Positions 23,367-31,657 of a stretch of DNA of 64,000 bases are shown piece by piece. The notes beneath the pieces were generated by a model, which was not told the DNA's origin, did no database searches, and was given only the letters and a program-made list of their open reading frames with translations. Source of the stretch: Rhizobiales bacterium 63-22 (lineage in GTDB: Bacteria; Pseudomonadota; Alphaproteobacteria; Rhizobiales; Rhizobiaceae); assembly GCA_001898995.1 (NCBI GenBank), contig MKVZ01000020.1, positions 47,438 to 111,437 of the forward strand. Direction: 5' to 3'. A program made the translations under genes and the position numbers. Positions within the stretch are counted from its first letter, which is position 1. Each line of letters begins with the position of its first letter.

Positions 23367-24962
23367 TTACTCTGCGATATCGACGCCGTCGAAACGGTGG
23401 ATGCCGACCGGGTCGATCTTGAAGCCGGTGACCTTCTTCGACATGGGCATGAACACCGTCGAATGATCGAGCGTGGCCCACGGGGCCTGTTCCTTGAAGA
23501 TCACCTGCGCCTTCTCGTAGAGCTTGGCGCGCTCGGCCTGATCGGACGTCACCTTGGCCTTCTGGATCAGGTCGTCGAACGGCTTGTAGCACCATTGCGC
23601 GTAGTTTTGGGTGCCCACGGCCGCGCAGCTTAGAAGCGTGCCGAGGAAGTTGTCCGGGTCGCCGTTGTCGCCGGTCCAGCCCATCATGATGGCGCTGTCA
23701 CGGTCCTTTTCGGGCGCTTTCTTGAGATATTCACCCCAATCCATCGAAACGATATCGGCAGTGACACCGACCTTGGCCAGATCAGCCTGTATCAGTTCCG
23801 CCGCGCGCCGCCCGTTGGGCATATAGGGCCGGCTGACCGGAATCGCCCAGATTTTCATCTTGAGGTTCTTGACGCCGGCGGCCTCAAGCGCCTTCTTCGC
23901 CGCCGCAGGATCGTAGGGATCGTCCTTCACCGCGTCGTTATAGCCCCACATGATGGGCGGGATCGGATTCTTGGCCACCACGCCCGAACCGGCGAAGACC
24001 GCCTCGATGATCGCCTTCTTGTTGATGGCCTCGTTGAGCGCGCGGCGTACTTCCGGCTTGTCGAACGGCGCAATCAGCGTGTTATAGGCCAGATAGGCGA
24101 TGTTGAGGCCCGGCTGCTGCTCCACCTTGAGGTCGGCATCCGCCTTCAGCCCGGCGATGTCGGACGGCGCCGGATAGGCCATGATCTGGCATTCGCCGGC
24201 CTTCAGCTTCTCCGCGCGCACCGCCGGATCGGTGGTGATGGCGAAGACCAGATCGTCGATCTTCTGCTTGCCGCGCCAGTAATCGGGATTGGCCTTGTAG
24301 CGGATCACCGCGTCCTTCTGGTAGGCGACGAAAGTGAACGGCCCGGTGCCCAGCGGAAACTGGTTGAGGTCGTTCATCTTGTTTTCGGCCTGCAGCTTGT
24401 CGGCATATTCCTTCGACACGATGGAGGAGAAATCCATGGCAAGGTCGGCAAGGAAAGGCGCTTCAGGGTGGTTGAGCACAAAGGTGACGGTATGGTCATC
24501 GACGCGCTTGATCTCCTTGATCAGCGCCGGAAAGTCCATGCTCTCCGCATATTCGTAGGAAAGGCCCGGCGTATAGGCGTTCCAGGGATTTTTCTTGTCC
24601 AGCTGCCGCTCGAAGGAGAAGATCACGTCGTCGGCGTTCATCTCGCGCGTCGGCTTGAAATAGTCGGTGGTCTGGAACTTGACGCCCTTGCGCAGGTGGA
24701 AGGTGTATTCGAGACCGTCCTTCGACACGTCCCAGCTTTCCGCAAGGCCCGGCTCGATCGTCGTCGAGCCATGCTTGAACTCGATCAGCCGGTCATAGAC
24801 GGTGCGCGACGAGGCGTCGAACGTATCGCCGCCGGTATAGGCTGCCGGGTCGAAGCCTTCGGGCGACGCCGGCGAGCAATAGACGAGCGTCTTGGCCGAT
24901 GCCGCGCCGCCCATCAGGGCGACGAGCGCGGTCGCCATCAGAAATTTCTTGTAAAGTTTCAT
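23367..24962 (-). CDS. dppA: dipeptide ABC transporter substrate-binding protein
   Basis: A 531-residue periplasmic binding protein (SBP_bac_5). The signal peptide MKLYKKFLMATALVALMGGA is cleaved near ASAKT. LVYCSPASPEGFDPAAYTGGDTFDASS closely resembles DppA of E. coli, and NPIPPIMWGYNDAVKDDPYDPAAAKKAL is also typical. Dipeptides, and in some bacteria haem or 5-aminolevulinate, are ligands of this group. The start at the ATG at 24960-24962 follows GGAGGCGACAAAT. It is the first gene of dppABCDF and divergent from a HugZ-like haem-associated gene. Confidence 0.93.
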   Translation of the reverse strand: MKLYKKFLMATALVALMGGAASAKTLVYCSPASPEGFDPAAYTGGDTFDASSRTVYDRLIEFKHGSTTIEPGLAESWDVSKDGLEYTFHLRKGVKFQTTDYFKPTREMNADDVIFSFERQLDKKNPWNAYTPGLSYEYAESMDFPALIKEIKRVDDHTVTFVLNHPEAPFLADLAMDFSSIVSKEYADKLQAENKMNDLNQFPLGTGPFTFVAYQKDAVIRYKANPDYWRGKQKIDDLVFAITTDPAVRAEKLKAGECQIMAYPAPSDIAGLKADADLKVEQQPGLNIAYLAYNTLIAPFDKPEVRRALNEAINKKAIIEAVFAGSGVVAKNPIPPIMWGYNDAVKDDPYDPAAAKKALEAAGVKNLKMKIWAIPVSRPYMPNGRRAAELIQADLAKVGVTADIVSMDWGEYLKKAPEKDRDSAIMMGWTGDNGDPDNFLGTLLSCAAVGTQNYAQWCYKPFDDLIQKAKVTSDQAERAKLYEKAQVIFKEQAPWATLDHSTVFMPMSKKVTGFKIDPVGIHRFDGVDIAE

Positions 24963-25298
24963 ATTTGTCGCCTCCATAAAAAAGACGCCGCGCGTGTACA
25001 CTCCCCGCAGCCTGTCTTTATCGAAACGCGGAGATGTCCGGTTTGCAAGCGCAATTTTTAGAACCAGTTTATAATATCAACCGTTAAATACTCTAATTAT
25101 TGGATTATTATACCTCAAACTGGATCTGATTTAGAAAATTGCGCTATTTGTCATCTCGTTGTAATAATTATCCGGTAAGAAAAGCCGGTGCGGTGGCCCA
25201 TTCCGCCTCTCTACGCTCCCAGACCTGAAACCATTTGTCCTGCGATGAATAATCAGGCTATTACCGGATCATCCCACTCATATTTATGGCCCGATCCG
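24963..25298. other. AT-rich divergent region between dppA and the HugZ-like gene
   Basis: The 336 bases between the two starts contain a strikingly AT-rich block (about 25060-25170) likely to hold both promoters. I see no clear operator, terminator or RNA structure. A lone TTTAGAA resembles half of an Irr/ICE site but the other half is missing. Confidence 0.4.
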
Positions 25299-26048
25299 AT
25301 GAGCGATAAAAAAGACCCGATCCGCCCCACCACGCCCGAAGCCGTCCGGCTTGCAAAGACCCTGATGCGCACCGCGCGCTACGGCGCCATCGCCGTTCTC
25401 GACGCGCGCACGGGCCGCCCGCTGGCAAGCCGCGTCGCGGTGGCGACCGACACGGACGGAACCCCGCTCATCCTGATCTCCGGCCTCGCCGCCCACACGC
25501 CGGCGCTGACCGCCAATCCCGCCTGTTCTCTTCTGCTTGGCGAGCCGGGCAAGGGCGACCCCCTCGCCCATCCCCGCATAACGCTCCATTGCGACGCGGT
25601 GCGTATCGAAAAAGTCGGCGGCGAATATCCGCGCATCCGCCGCCGCTATCTCGCCCACAATCCCAAGGGCGCGCTCTATGCCGATCTCGGCGATTTCGCC
25701 TTCTTCCGCCTGAACGTGACGGGCGCCAGCCTCAATGGCGGTTTCGGCAAGGCTTTCATCCTGACCATGGACGATCTCGTCTGCCCCGCGCAGACCGCCA
25801 TGCGGATCGCGGCGCAGGAAGAGGAAATGCTGCGCGACATCAACGAAACCCGGCAGGCGGAGATCGTGCAGGCCATGGGCCCGGCCGCCGGAACAGCGAA
25901 AAACCGCTGGAAAATAACAGGCGTCGATCCGGACGGTCTCGACCTCGCCGACGGCGACCATACCGCGCGCCTGTTCTTCCCCTCGCCTTGCCAATCCGCG
26001 CCGGAGGTGCTGGCCGCGCTACCGGATGTGACCGCCGGCGCCGCCTGA
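25299..26048 (+). CDS. HugZ-like haem-associated, pyridoxamine phosphate oxidase-fold protein
   Basis: A 249-residue cytoplasmic protein. The N-terminal two thirds form a split-barrel FMN-binding-like domain (ARYGAIAVLDARTGRPLASRVAVATD, SLLLGEPGKGDPLAHPRITLHC, RRRYLAHNPKGALYADLGDFAFFRLNV). The C-terminal part from about residue 175 is a DUF2470 domain. This order is that of HugZ/HutZ, which degrade or store haem. The start is the ATG at 25299 (MSDKKDP); upstream codons are unlike the family. It is divergent from dppA, whose relatives sometimes carry haem, so a haem link is possible but not shown. Confidence 0.75.
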   Translation: MSDKKDPIRPTTPEAVRLAKTLMRTARYGAIAVLDARTGRPLASRVAVATDTDGTPLILISGLAAHTPALTANPACSLLLGEPGKGDPLAHPRITLHCDAVRIEKVGGEYPRIRRRYLAHNPKGALYADLGDFAFFRLNVTGASLNGGFGKAFILTMDDLVCPAQTAMRIAAQEEEMLRDINETRQAEIVQAMGPAAGTAKNRWKITGVDPDGLDLADGDHTARLFFPSPCQSAPEVLAALPDVTAGAA

Positions 26049-26147
26049 AACAAAACCGTATCAATTAGGGGACAAATCGGCCGGTTTCATCAGAGTTGAA
26101 TATAAGCAAGGGCTTTTCAAACGAGCTGCCTCGTCATAGATTGCTCA

Positions 26148-26164
26148 TACACGCAAAGCGTGTA
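26148..26164. promoter_or_regulatory. 17-bp palindrome upstream of the NolR-like gene
   Basis: TACACGC-AAA-GCGTGTA is a perfect inverted repeat with 7-base arms, about 40 bases before the start codon. It may be an operator for autoregulation. It does not match the asymmetric NolR consensus I recall from rhizobia. Confidence 0.5.
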
Positions 26165-26203
26165 CGATATGGAAAAATGCAGTCTTACGGGGGTATGGCA
26201 GCA

Positions 26204-26557
26204 ATGAATAATGAAGTTGATTTTCAAGAGCTGATGGAAAATGCGGATCAAACCGCAGATTTTCTGTCGGCGATGGCAAATAATAAACGTTTATTGATTT
26301 TATGTAAGCTGCTTCATAATGAAATGTCGGTCGGGGCTCTGGCGAAAGCGATTGACCTCAGCCAGTCCGCCCTGTCGCAACACTTGGCGAAACTGCGGGC
26401 GCTTAATCTCGTTTCTACACGACGCGACGCCCAGACCATTTACTATATGGTGTCGTCGCCACATATCGAACTGATGTTGTCTACGCTCGCCAGTCTCTAT
26501 ATGAGTCCGGTTTCACGTCGCAGCGAAACCGAAATGGAGCTGCCGGCGCTCGCCTGA
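26204..26557 (+). CDS. nolR: NolR-like ArsR family regulator
   Basis: A 117-residue winged-helix protein. FLSAMANNKRLLILCKLLHNEMSVGALAKAIDLSQSALSQHLAKLRALNLVSTRRDAQTIYYMV is nearly the rhizobial NolR signature, including the DAQTIYY wing. NolR is a global repressor of nodulation and growth-phase genes in rhizobia and has relatives in non-symbiotic Brucellaceae. No metal-binding Cys are seen. Three in-frame ATGs (26177, 26195, 26204) are possible; I use the last, where homology begins. The start of the gene is more AT-rich than its neighbours. Confidence 0.8.
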   Translation: MNNEVDFQELMENADQTADFLSAMANNKRLLILCKLLHNEMSVGALAKAIDLSQSALSQHLAKLRALNLVSTRRDAQTIYYMVSSPHIELMLSTLASLYMSPVSRRSETEMELPALA

Positions 26558-26587
26558 CAATTCGATTATACGTGGTACGGTCGTGCG

Positions 26588-27418
26588 ATGAAGGATTTGG
26601 ATACTCTCCCGCACGACCGCATCGCGGCAATCGACGATCCGGCGGACCCTCGTCTTTCCGCCTATCGTGATATCAAGGAAAAGGACCTCGTCGGGCGACA
26701 GCAGCGTTTCATCGCCGAAGGCAAGGTGGTGCTCAACGTCCTCGTCTCCGCGCAGGCCCGCTTCGAAACGGAATCCCTGCTCGTGCTGGAGAACCGGCTC
26801 GCCGGGCTGAACGATCAGTTGCGGCTCCTGCCGGCATCCGTTCCGGTCTATCGCGTGCCGCAGGCGGTGATGGACGCGGTCGCGGGTTTCCATGTCCATC
26901 GGGGCGTTCTGGCGGTCGGCCGCCGCAAGCCCCAGCCCGAACTCGGCGAAATGCTGGCGGCGCTGCCGGAGCAGGCGCTGGCCGTGGTGCTTTGCGGCAT
27001 TTCCAATCACGACAATGTCGGTTCCATCTTCCGCAACGCCGCCGCTTTCGAGGCCGACTGCGTGTTGATGGACGAAACCTGCTGCGACCCGCTCTACCGC
27101 AAGGCAATCCGTGTCTCGGTGGGGGCGGCGCTGAAAGTGCCGTGGCATCGCGGCGGCGGCATAGACGGGATCGTTGCCGCGCTGCAAGACGCGGGTTTCG
27201 GCATTCTCGCCCTCAGCCCCTCATCGAAAACGAGCCTCTGGCGCGCAAAGCGCCACCGCCGTCAGGCATTGCTTCTCGGTACGGAGGGCGAGGGCCTGCC
27301 GCCGCGCCTGCTGGAAAAGCTGCGCACCGCGCGCATTCCCATGTCGCAGGACTTCGACAGCCTCAACGTCGCGACGGCGAGCGGAATAGCTTTGTCGCGC
27401 TTCAGCCGGTTTCGCTGA
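26588..27418 (+). CDS. TrmH/SpoU family RNA methyltransferase
   Basis: A 276-residue SPOUT-class enzyme that 2'-O-methylates tRNA or rRNA with SAM. The three SpoU motifs are present: NHDNVGSIFRNAAAF (motif 1), LLLGTEGEGLP (motif 2) and SLNVATASGIAL (motif 3), which form the trefoil knot. An N-terminal substrate-binding region of about 110 residues (RQQRFIAEGKVVLNVL) matches the RlmB/TsnR-like subgroup. The exact RNA target cannot be assigned. It converges with mnmA, with 15 bases between stops. Confidence 0.88.
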   Translation: MKDLDTLPHDRIAAIDDPADPRLSAYRDIKEKDLVGRQQRFIAEGKVVLNVLVSAQARFETESLLVLENRLAGLNDQLRLLPASVPVYRVPQAVMDAVAGFHVHRGVLAVGRRKPQPELGEMLAALPEQALAVVLCGISNHDNVGSIFRNAAAFEADCVLMDETCCDPLYRKAIRVSVGAALKVPWHRGGGIDGIVAALQDAGFGILALSPSSKTSLWRAKRHRRQALLLGTEGEGLPPRLLEKLRTARIPMSQDFDSLNVATASGIALSRFSRFR

Positions 27419-27433
27419 AAAGAAGACGGCGGT

Positions 27434-28630
27434 TCAGGCCGCCGGCGCGCTCGCGGGGCCGGAGACGAGGCGGCGCAGCATGGCTTCCGCGCGCGGCTCG
27501 CGCTCGGAGCGGCCGATAAAGCCGCCGCCGAACACCCGCGCCGCATTGCTGTCGTCGGAATAGAGCACGCAGGCCTGTCCCGGCGCGATGCCGCTTTCGC
27601 CGTCCACCAGCTCGACCCATGTCTGGCCGCCGGCATGGTGCAGCACGGCCGGGCGCGGCGGGCGCGTGGAGCGCACCTTGGCGAAGACTTCCATGCCCTC
27701 GTTCGGCAGCGCGTCGAGCGAGCCGTCGCCGAGCCAGTTGACGTCGCGCAGAAAGACCTTGTGCGTTTCCAGCGCCTCGCGCGGGCCGACGATGACGCGG
27801 GCATTGGGGGCGTCGAGATGCACGACATAGAGCGGCTCGCCGGTGGCGACGCCGATGCCGCGCCGCTGGCCGACCGTATAATGCACGATGCCGTCATGCC
27901 GCCCGAGCACGCGCCCATCTATATGGACGATCTCACCCGGATTGGCCGCCTCTGGCTTGAGCTTCGAAATGATGTCGGAATATTTGCCCTGCGGCACGAA
28001 GCAGATGTCCTGGCTGTCTTGCTTCTTCGCCACGGTCAGGCCCATTTCCTCGGCGATTTCGCGCACCTGCGCCTTGGGCAGGTGGCCGAGCGGGAAGCGC
28101 AGGTAATCGATCTGCTCCTGCGTGGTGGCGAAAAGGAAATAGCTCTGGTCGCGATCCGTATCCACGGGCCGGTAAAGCGCGCGATGCGCGCCATTGGCGC
28201 GGCTGCGGATATAATGGCCGGTGGCAAGCGCGTCGGCGCCCAGCTCCCGCGCCGTCTGGAGCAGGTCGGCGAACTTGACGGTCTGGTTGCAGGAAACGCA
28301 CGGAATCGGCGTCTCGCCGCTGACATAGGAATTGGCGAAGGGATCGATCACCGCCTCGCGGAACCGCGCCTCGTAATCGAGCACGTAGTGGGGAATGCCG
28401 AGGCTTTCGGAAACACGGCGCGCGTCTTCGATATCCTGTCCCGCGCAGCAGGAACCGGCGCGATGCACCGCCGCGCCGTGATCGTAAAGCTGCAAGGTGA
28501 CGCCGACGACGTCATAGCCCTCGCGCTTGAGGATGCCGGCCACCACCGATGAATCGACGCCGCCCGACATGGCGACGACGACACGCGTGTCTTCCGGCTT
28601 TCCCGGCAGATCGAGACTGTTGAGGCTCAT
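27434..28630 (-). CDS. mnmA: tRNA-specific 2-thiouridylase MnmA
   Basis: A 398-residue enzyme that adds sulphur to U34 of tRNA Lys, Glu and Gln. The PP-loop is VVVAMSGGVDSSVVAG; the two catalytic Cys are those of PIPCVSCN and DSQDICFV; ATGHY and RDQSYFL are further family motifs. The C-terminal barrel domain (IHYTVGQRRGIGVATGEPLYVV onward) is complete. The start is the ATG at 28628-28630. This is a core gene and was also called trmU. Its neighbours TrmH-like and SciP do not form an operon with it. Confidence 0.96.
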   Translation of the reverse strand: MSLNSLDLPGKPEDTRVVVAMSGGVDSSVVAGILKREGYDVVGVTLQLYDHGAAVHRAGSCCAGQDIEDARRVSESLGIPHYVLDYEARFREAVIDPFANSYVSGETPIPCVSCNQTVKFADLLQTARELGADALATGHYIRSRANGAHRALYRPVDTDRDQSYFLFATTQEQIDYLRFPLGHLPKAQVREIAEEMGLTVAKKQDSQDICFVPQGKYSDIISKLKPEAANPGEIVHIDGRVLGRHDGIVHYTVGQRRGIGVATGEPLYVVHLDAPNARVIVGPREALETHKVFLRDVNWLGDGSLDALPNEGMEVFAKVRSTRPPRPAVLHHAGGQTWVELVDGESGIAPGQACVLYSDDSNAARVFGGGFIGRSEREPRAEAMLRRLVSGPASAPAA

Positions 28631-28957
28631 GGCATTCCAGTTCTTGGCCGATTCAGGCCAGTGCTTGGACAGAACGCAGGCGCGCGAGCGCTTCGCTTCC
28701 GGCAATGGTTCGTTTAAGGCCTATATAGGCCAAGCTGCGGCAATTTGCCAAGGCACCACGCGCTTTTCCTCGCGCATACGGCCCATGCGCTACACACATT
28801 CCTGCCCGGCAGAATTCACAAAAGCGCCCCGCTTTTCCGGTAAAGAATAGTTTTTCCGAGTCTTACCAGAGCGTTACCAGCAGCTTAGGTAAATTTTAAA
28901 GCTGTCGCGCTAGTCTCATCTTCGATTGGGTCCTTGAAGTGTTGTGTAGAGAGTACA
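28631..28957. other. divergent region between mnmA and sciP
   Basis: The 327 bases hold two notable sites. GGCCTATATAGGCC (28718-28731) is a perfect 14-bp palindrome with a TATATA core, placed where an mnmA promoter would be. A CtrA-like site lies near sciP (separate entry). No gene is supported. Confidence 0.5.
28885..28899. promoter_or_regulatory. CtrA-like box upstream of sciP
   Basis: TTAG-GTAAATT-TTAA (28885-28899) matches the CtrA consensus TTAA-N7-TTAA with one mismatch, 59 bases before the sciP ATG. TTAC-CAGAGCG-TTAC just upstream (28863-28877) has two mismatches. In Caulobacter sciP is activated by CtrA, which supports the reading. Confidence 0.6.
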
Positions 28958-29233
28958 ATGACCGATCTGGTAAGACCGCGAATAAAATATGTAATCGGTC
29001 CCGATGGCAGCCCCCTGACCATCGCGGATCTTCCCCCCGCCGATACGAGGCGCTGGGTCATCCGCCGCAAGGCCGAGGTTGTTGCCGCCGTGCGCGGCGG
29101 CTTGCTCAGCCTTGAGGAGGCATGTCAGCGCTATACGTTGACGGTGGAGGAATTCCTCTCCTGGCAGTCTTCGATCGACGAGCATGGTCTCGCCGGTCTC
29201 AGGACCACCAGAATTCAGCAATATCGGCACTGA
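28958..29233 (+). CDS. sciP: CtrA inhibitor SciP
   Basis: A 91-residue helix-turn-helix protein of the DUF1153 family. PRIKYVIGPDGSPLTIADLPPADTRRWVIRRKAEVVAAVRGGLLSLEEACQRY is the SciP signature. In Caulobacter SciP binds DNA and CtrA at CtrA-activated promoters and keeps them off in G1 cells. The start is the ATG at 28958 after AGAGAG. A CtrA-like box precedes it and a strong terminator follows. The CtrA gene itself lies about 3 kb downstream, so inhibitor and target are close but separate units. Confidence 0.93.
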   Translation: MTDLVRPRIKYVIGPDGSPLTIADLPPADTRRWVIRRKAEVVAAVRGGLLSLEEACQRYTLTVEEFLSWQSSIDEHGLAGLRTTRIQQYRH

Positions 29234-29260
29234 ACAAGGACTGGCCCGATAAAGGCCCGT

Positions 29261-29325
29261 CCGGGTCAAAACCCGGCAATTCCGAAACCGGCCCCCGATC
29301 GACATGACGGGGCCGGTTTTTCTTT
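29261..29325 (+). terminator. Rho-independent terminator after sciP
   Basis: AAACCGGCCCC (29285-29295) pairs with GGGGCCGGTTT (29309-29319), followed by TTTTTCTTT. A smaller stem CCGGGT-CAAA-ACCCGG (29261-29276) precedes it. Confidence 0.9.
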
Positions 29326-29377
29326 GGCCGGTCGCGAACTATATTGAAAGAAATCCCCGGTTCGACAGGAGGCCAGC

Positions 29378-29674
29378 ATGAGCGGCGATATCGACATTCG
29401 CAAGGAAGACAGTTCCGACGGCGGGCGCTACGTGGCCGCGATGGACGGCCGCGAGAGCGAGATGACCTATACGAAATTCGGCCCGGCACTGGTTTCCATA
29501 GACCATACGTTCGTGCCCGACGCCTTGCGCGGCAAGGGCGTGGCGCAGGCGCTGGCCAGGAACGCGGTGCTGGACGCGCGGCGCAGCGGCTGGAAAATCG
29601 TTCCGCGATGCAGCTTCATGCAGGCGCAGTTTTCGCACCATCCCGACTGGTCGGATGTGTTGGAAACGGCGTAA
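29378..29674 (+). CDS. small GNAT-like N-acetyltransferase (YjdJ/COG2388 type)
   Basis: A 98-residue protein of the short acetyltransferase-like group. The compact acetyl-CoA loop is VPDALRGKGVAQALARNAVLDAR (about residues 46-68), followed by GWKIVPRCSFMQAQFSHHPDW, whose conserved Cys and HP motif are typical of this family. It has the central part of the GNAT fold only. Substrate unknown. ATG at 29378 follows GGAGG at a short distance. It converges on the coiled-coil membrane protein gene. Confidence 0.85.
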   Translation: MSGDIDIRKEDSSDGGRYVAAMDGRESEMTYTKFGPALVSIDHTFVPDALRGKGVAQALARNAVLDARRSGWKIVPRCSFMQAQFSHHPDWSDVLETA

Positions 29675-29695
29675 CGTAATCCCGATCTTTCGATT

Positions 29696-30649
29696 TCAAG
29701 CCTTGGAGAGATCGCGGATTCGGGTGGCGAGGCTTTTCGATCCGGCTTTGTCGCCCTGTTCCGCATCGGCGGTCGAGCCGGCTTCCTGTACGAGCGCATG
29801 AATCGGCGAATCCGGGCCTTCCTTTTCCGCCGTCACGGCGACCACGCGCGCGGCGAGCGCGGCCATTTCCTCACGCAGGGCGGCGTTCTGCCGGACGATC
29901 TCCGCCCGATCCTCCTGTCCGCCATCCTCAAGCGACAGGGCTTTGCCGGAGCGCGAATGGCGCTCCAGCTTCTCCTGCGTATCGGAAAGCTCGGCCATCA
30001 GCCTTTCCAGCTTCTGCTGCAAGTCGCCGTTGCGGCGCTTTTCGCTTTTCAGTTCGGCCTGCGCGGCGGTCAGCGCGGCCGAGACCTCGTTATGACGGCT
30101 GGCGGTTTCCTTGCGGTCATGGCGCATGGCATTGATCTCGGTGAGAAGGCGGCCGCTCTCGGCCTGATGCCCGCTTATCTCGATCCGCAGCGTATCCGCA
30201 AGCCCCTCCAGCGCGTGCTGGTGATTCTGCATCCGCTCCAGTTCGGCCTGCAATATGTCCGCCTTTTCCAGTGCCGTGTCGCGCGCGGTTTCCGTTTCCG
30301 CGAGCCGTTTCCCGAGATCGGTCAATTGCCGTTCGAGATTGGTGCGGGCGGCCTCCAGCGGCTTGATACGCTTCAGCTCCTCATGCGCCCGTCCAAGATC
30401 GGTCATCCGCTCGTCCGCGACGCCGTGTGCCAACCGCAATTGCTGCTCCAGCCGGCTGAGGGCGACCGCATATTCGGCGCGCAGCCCGTCCTTGTCGGCC
30501 CGGATCTCGGCCAGCGTCATCGGCAGTTCCGCCTGCACCTGCCGCCGGGCCAGAAAGAAGGCGCGGCGCCACACCGTCGGCCCGAGCAGCACCACGGCGA
30601 AGACCGCCACGAGAACGCCGAGCAGAAAAAAGAGTGCGGACTGGATCAA
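29696..30649 (-). CDS. membrane-anchored coiled-coil protein
   Basis: A 317-residue protein with one N-terminal hydrophobic helix (ALFFLLGVLVAVFAVVLLGPTVW, residues 5-27) followed by RR and a long heptad-rich coiled coil from about residue 40 to 275, with charged Glu/Lys/Arg/Gln content. It should be tethered to the inner membrane with the coil in the cytoplasm. I do not recognise the family. It sits between sciP and eipA in a cell-cycle/envelope neighbourhood, which hints at an envelope or polarity role, but nothing in the sequence shows that. Confidence 0.75.
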   Translation of the reverse strand: MIQSALFFLLGVLVAVFAVVLLGPTVWRRAFFLARRQVQAELPMTLAEIRADKDGLRAEYAVALSRLEQQLRLAHGVADERMTDLGRAHEELKRIKPLEAARTNLERQLTDLGKRLAETETARDTALEKADILQAELERMQNHQHALEGLADTLRIEISGHQAESGRLLTEINAMRHDRKETASRHNEVSAALTAAQAELKSEKRRNGDLQQKLERLMAELSDTQEKLERHSRSGKALSLEDGGQEDRAEIVRQNAALREEMAALAARVVAVTAEKEGPDSPIHALVQEAGSTADAEQGDKAGSKSLATRIRDLSKA

Positions 30650-30714
30650 GGCGCCTCACACGGTTGGTGGGTACCGGATGATCCGAAAACCGGATTTGGT
30701 CCGATACATTGAAG

Positions 30715-31311
30715 CTAGAACGGATTCCATGTCGGCGTGTCGGTCAGCTTCAGATAGCCGATATTGATGCCGAGCCGCGCACCGACGCCGGTGCGAATCG
30801 GCACCAGCATGATATCCTCACGCTTGAGCACATTGAAGCCGACGCCGGCGATGACATAGGCTTCTCCCGCCACGCCCGCATAGCGGCCGAACAGGTTCTG
30901 CACGTCGTTGAGATTATAGACCAGCATCATGACACGGGAACCCTGCCCGCCGAAATCCCAGCCGAGCGAGGGGCCTTGCCAGAAGGTCTTACGATCGCCG
31001 GCATTCTTGGTGTAGAGCGTGCCCTCGCCATAGGTCAGCCCGCCGATGAACGCGCCGGAGCCTTCCTCGCCCAGAATATAGCCGTTGGGCAGGCCGAAGC
31101 CCTGGAACACTTTCTCGACCGCGCTGGCAAGGCCGCCGGACGTCGCACCGAAAAACCGATGACCGGATTCGATGATTTCCTGGGCGGTATAGGTATTCTC
31201 CGCCCGCGCCTGCCGTGGCAGTGCGATGAAGGAAACGAACAGAACCGCAAGAAACGCCGTGAAACACGCCGCCTTGCGAAAACTGGCGTGCGACAGGGAT
31301 GGTATGGCCAT
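30715..31311 (-). CDS. eipA: envelope integrity periplasmic protein EipA
   Basis: A 198-residue DUF1134 protein. The signal peptide covers residues 1 to about 37 (AFLAVLFVSFIALPRQARA), leaving a soluble periplasmic domain. VFQGFGLPNGYILGEEGSGAFIGGLTYGEGTLY and FWQGPSLGWDFGGQGSRVMMLVYNL are the conserved blocks. In Brucella abortus EipA is an eight-stranded barrel needed for resistance to envelope stress and is directly activated by CtrA. Here it is divergent from chpT, as in Brucella, with a CtrA-like box between them. AGAGGAATTG precedes the ATG. Confidence 0.93.
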   Translation of the reverse strand: MAIPSLSHASFRKAACFTAFLAVLFVSFIALPRQARAENTYTAQEIIESGHRFFGATSGGLASAVEKVFQGFGLPNGYILGEEGSGAFIGGLTYGEGTLYTKNAGDRKTFWQGPSLGWDFGGQGSRVMMLVYNLNDVQNLFGRYAGVAGEAYVIAGVGFNVLKREDIMLVPIRTGVGARLGINIGYLKLTDTPTWNPF

Positions 31312-31657
31312 TTACAATTCCTCTTGGCTACCCGCTTCTCTGTCTGACGGCCCTGTTGAAGCTCTTTATTCTGGCGCGCATCGGATTTTCCGATGTTTCG
31401 GCAACGCCTCTGCGGGCGCCTTGGCCGAATCGTGCTCATTTTAAGCGCAAATTTATTGTCCAAATCTTTATGTAGCGAAATTGACTTTACGAAGGCGGCC
31501 CGGACGGCGTGCCGCCGACAAGCTTTGTTGCGGCCTGCGCGCGCGGCGTGTATCCAGTTAAACCCGTATCGAGGGCGATTCGCCCGCCGTTTCGTCAACA
31601 GATCGTGACCCGATCCGCCGGCAGGAATCGGGTTCGTCCGTGTCCCGGAGAAAGCCC
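31312..31657. other. divergent region between eipA and chpT
   Basis: 346 bases without a supported gene. The only clear element is the CtrA-like site at 31441-31455; the remainder probably holds the two promoters. Confidence 0.4.
31441..31455. promoter_or_regulatory. CtrA-like box between eipA and chpT
   Basis: TTAA-GCGCAAA-TTTA matches the CtrA consensus TTAA-N7-TTAA with one mismatch, 130 bases upstream of eipA. CtrA is known to activate eipA directly in Brucella abortus, so this is the natural candidate site. Confidence 0.6.

Noticed and set aside
25131..25137. Half of an Irr/ICE-like iron box (TTTAGAA) between dppA and the HugZ-like gene
   Set aside because: The second half-site is missing; a single 7-mer in an AT-rich region is expected by chance.
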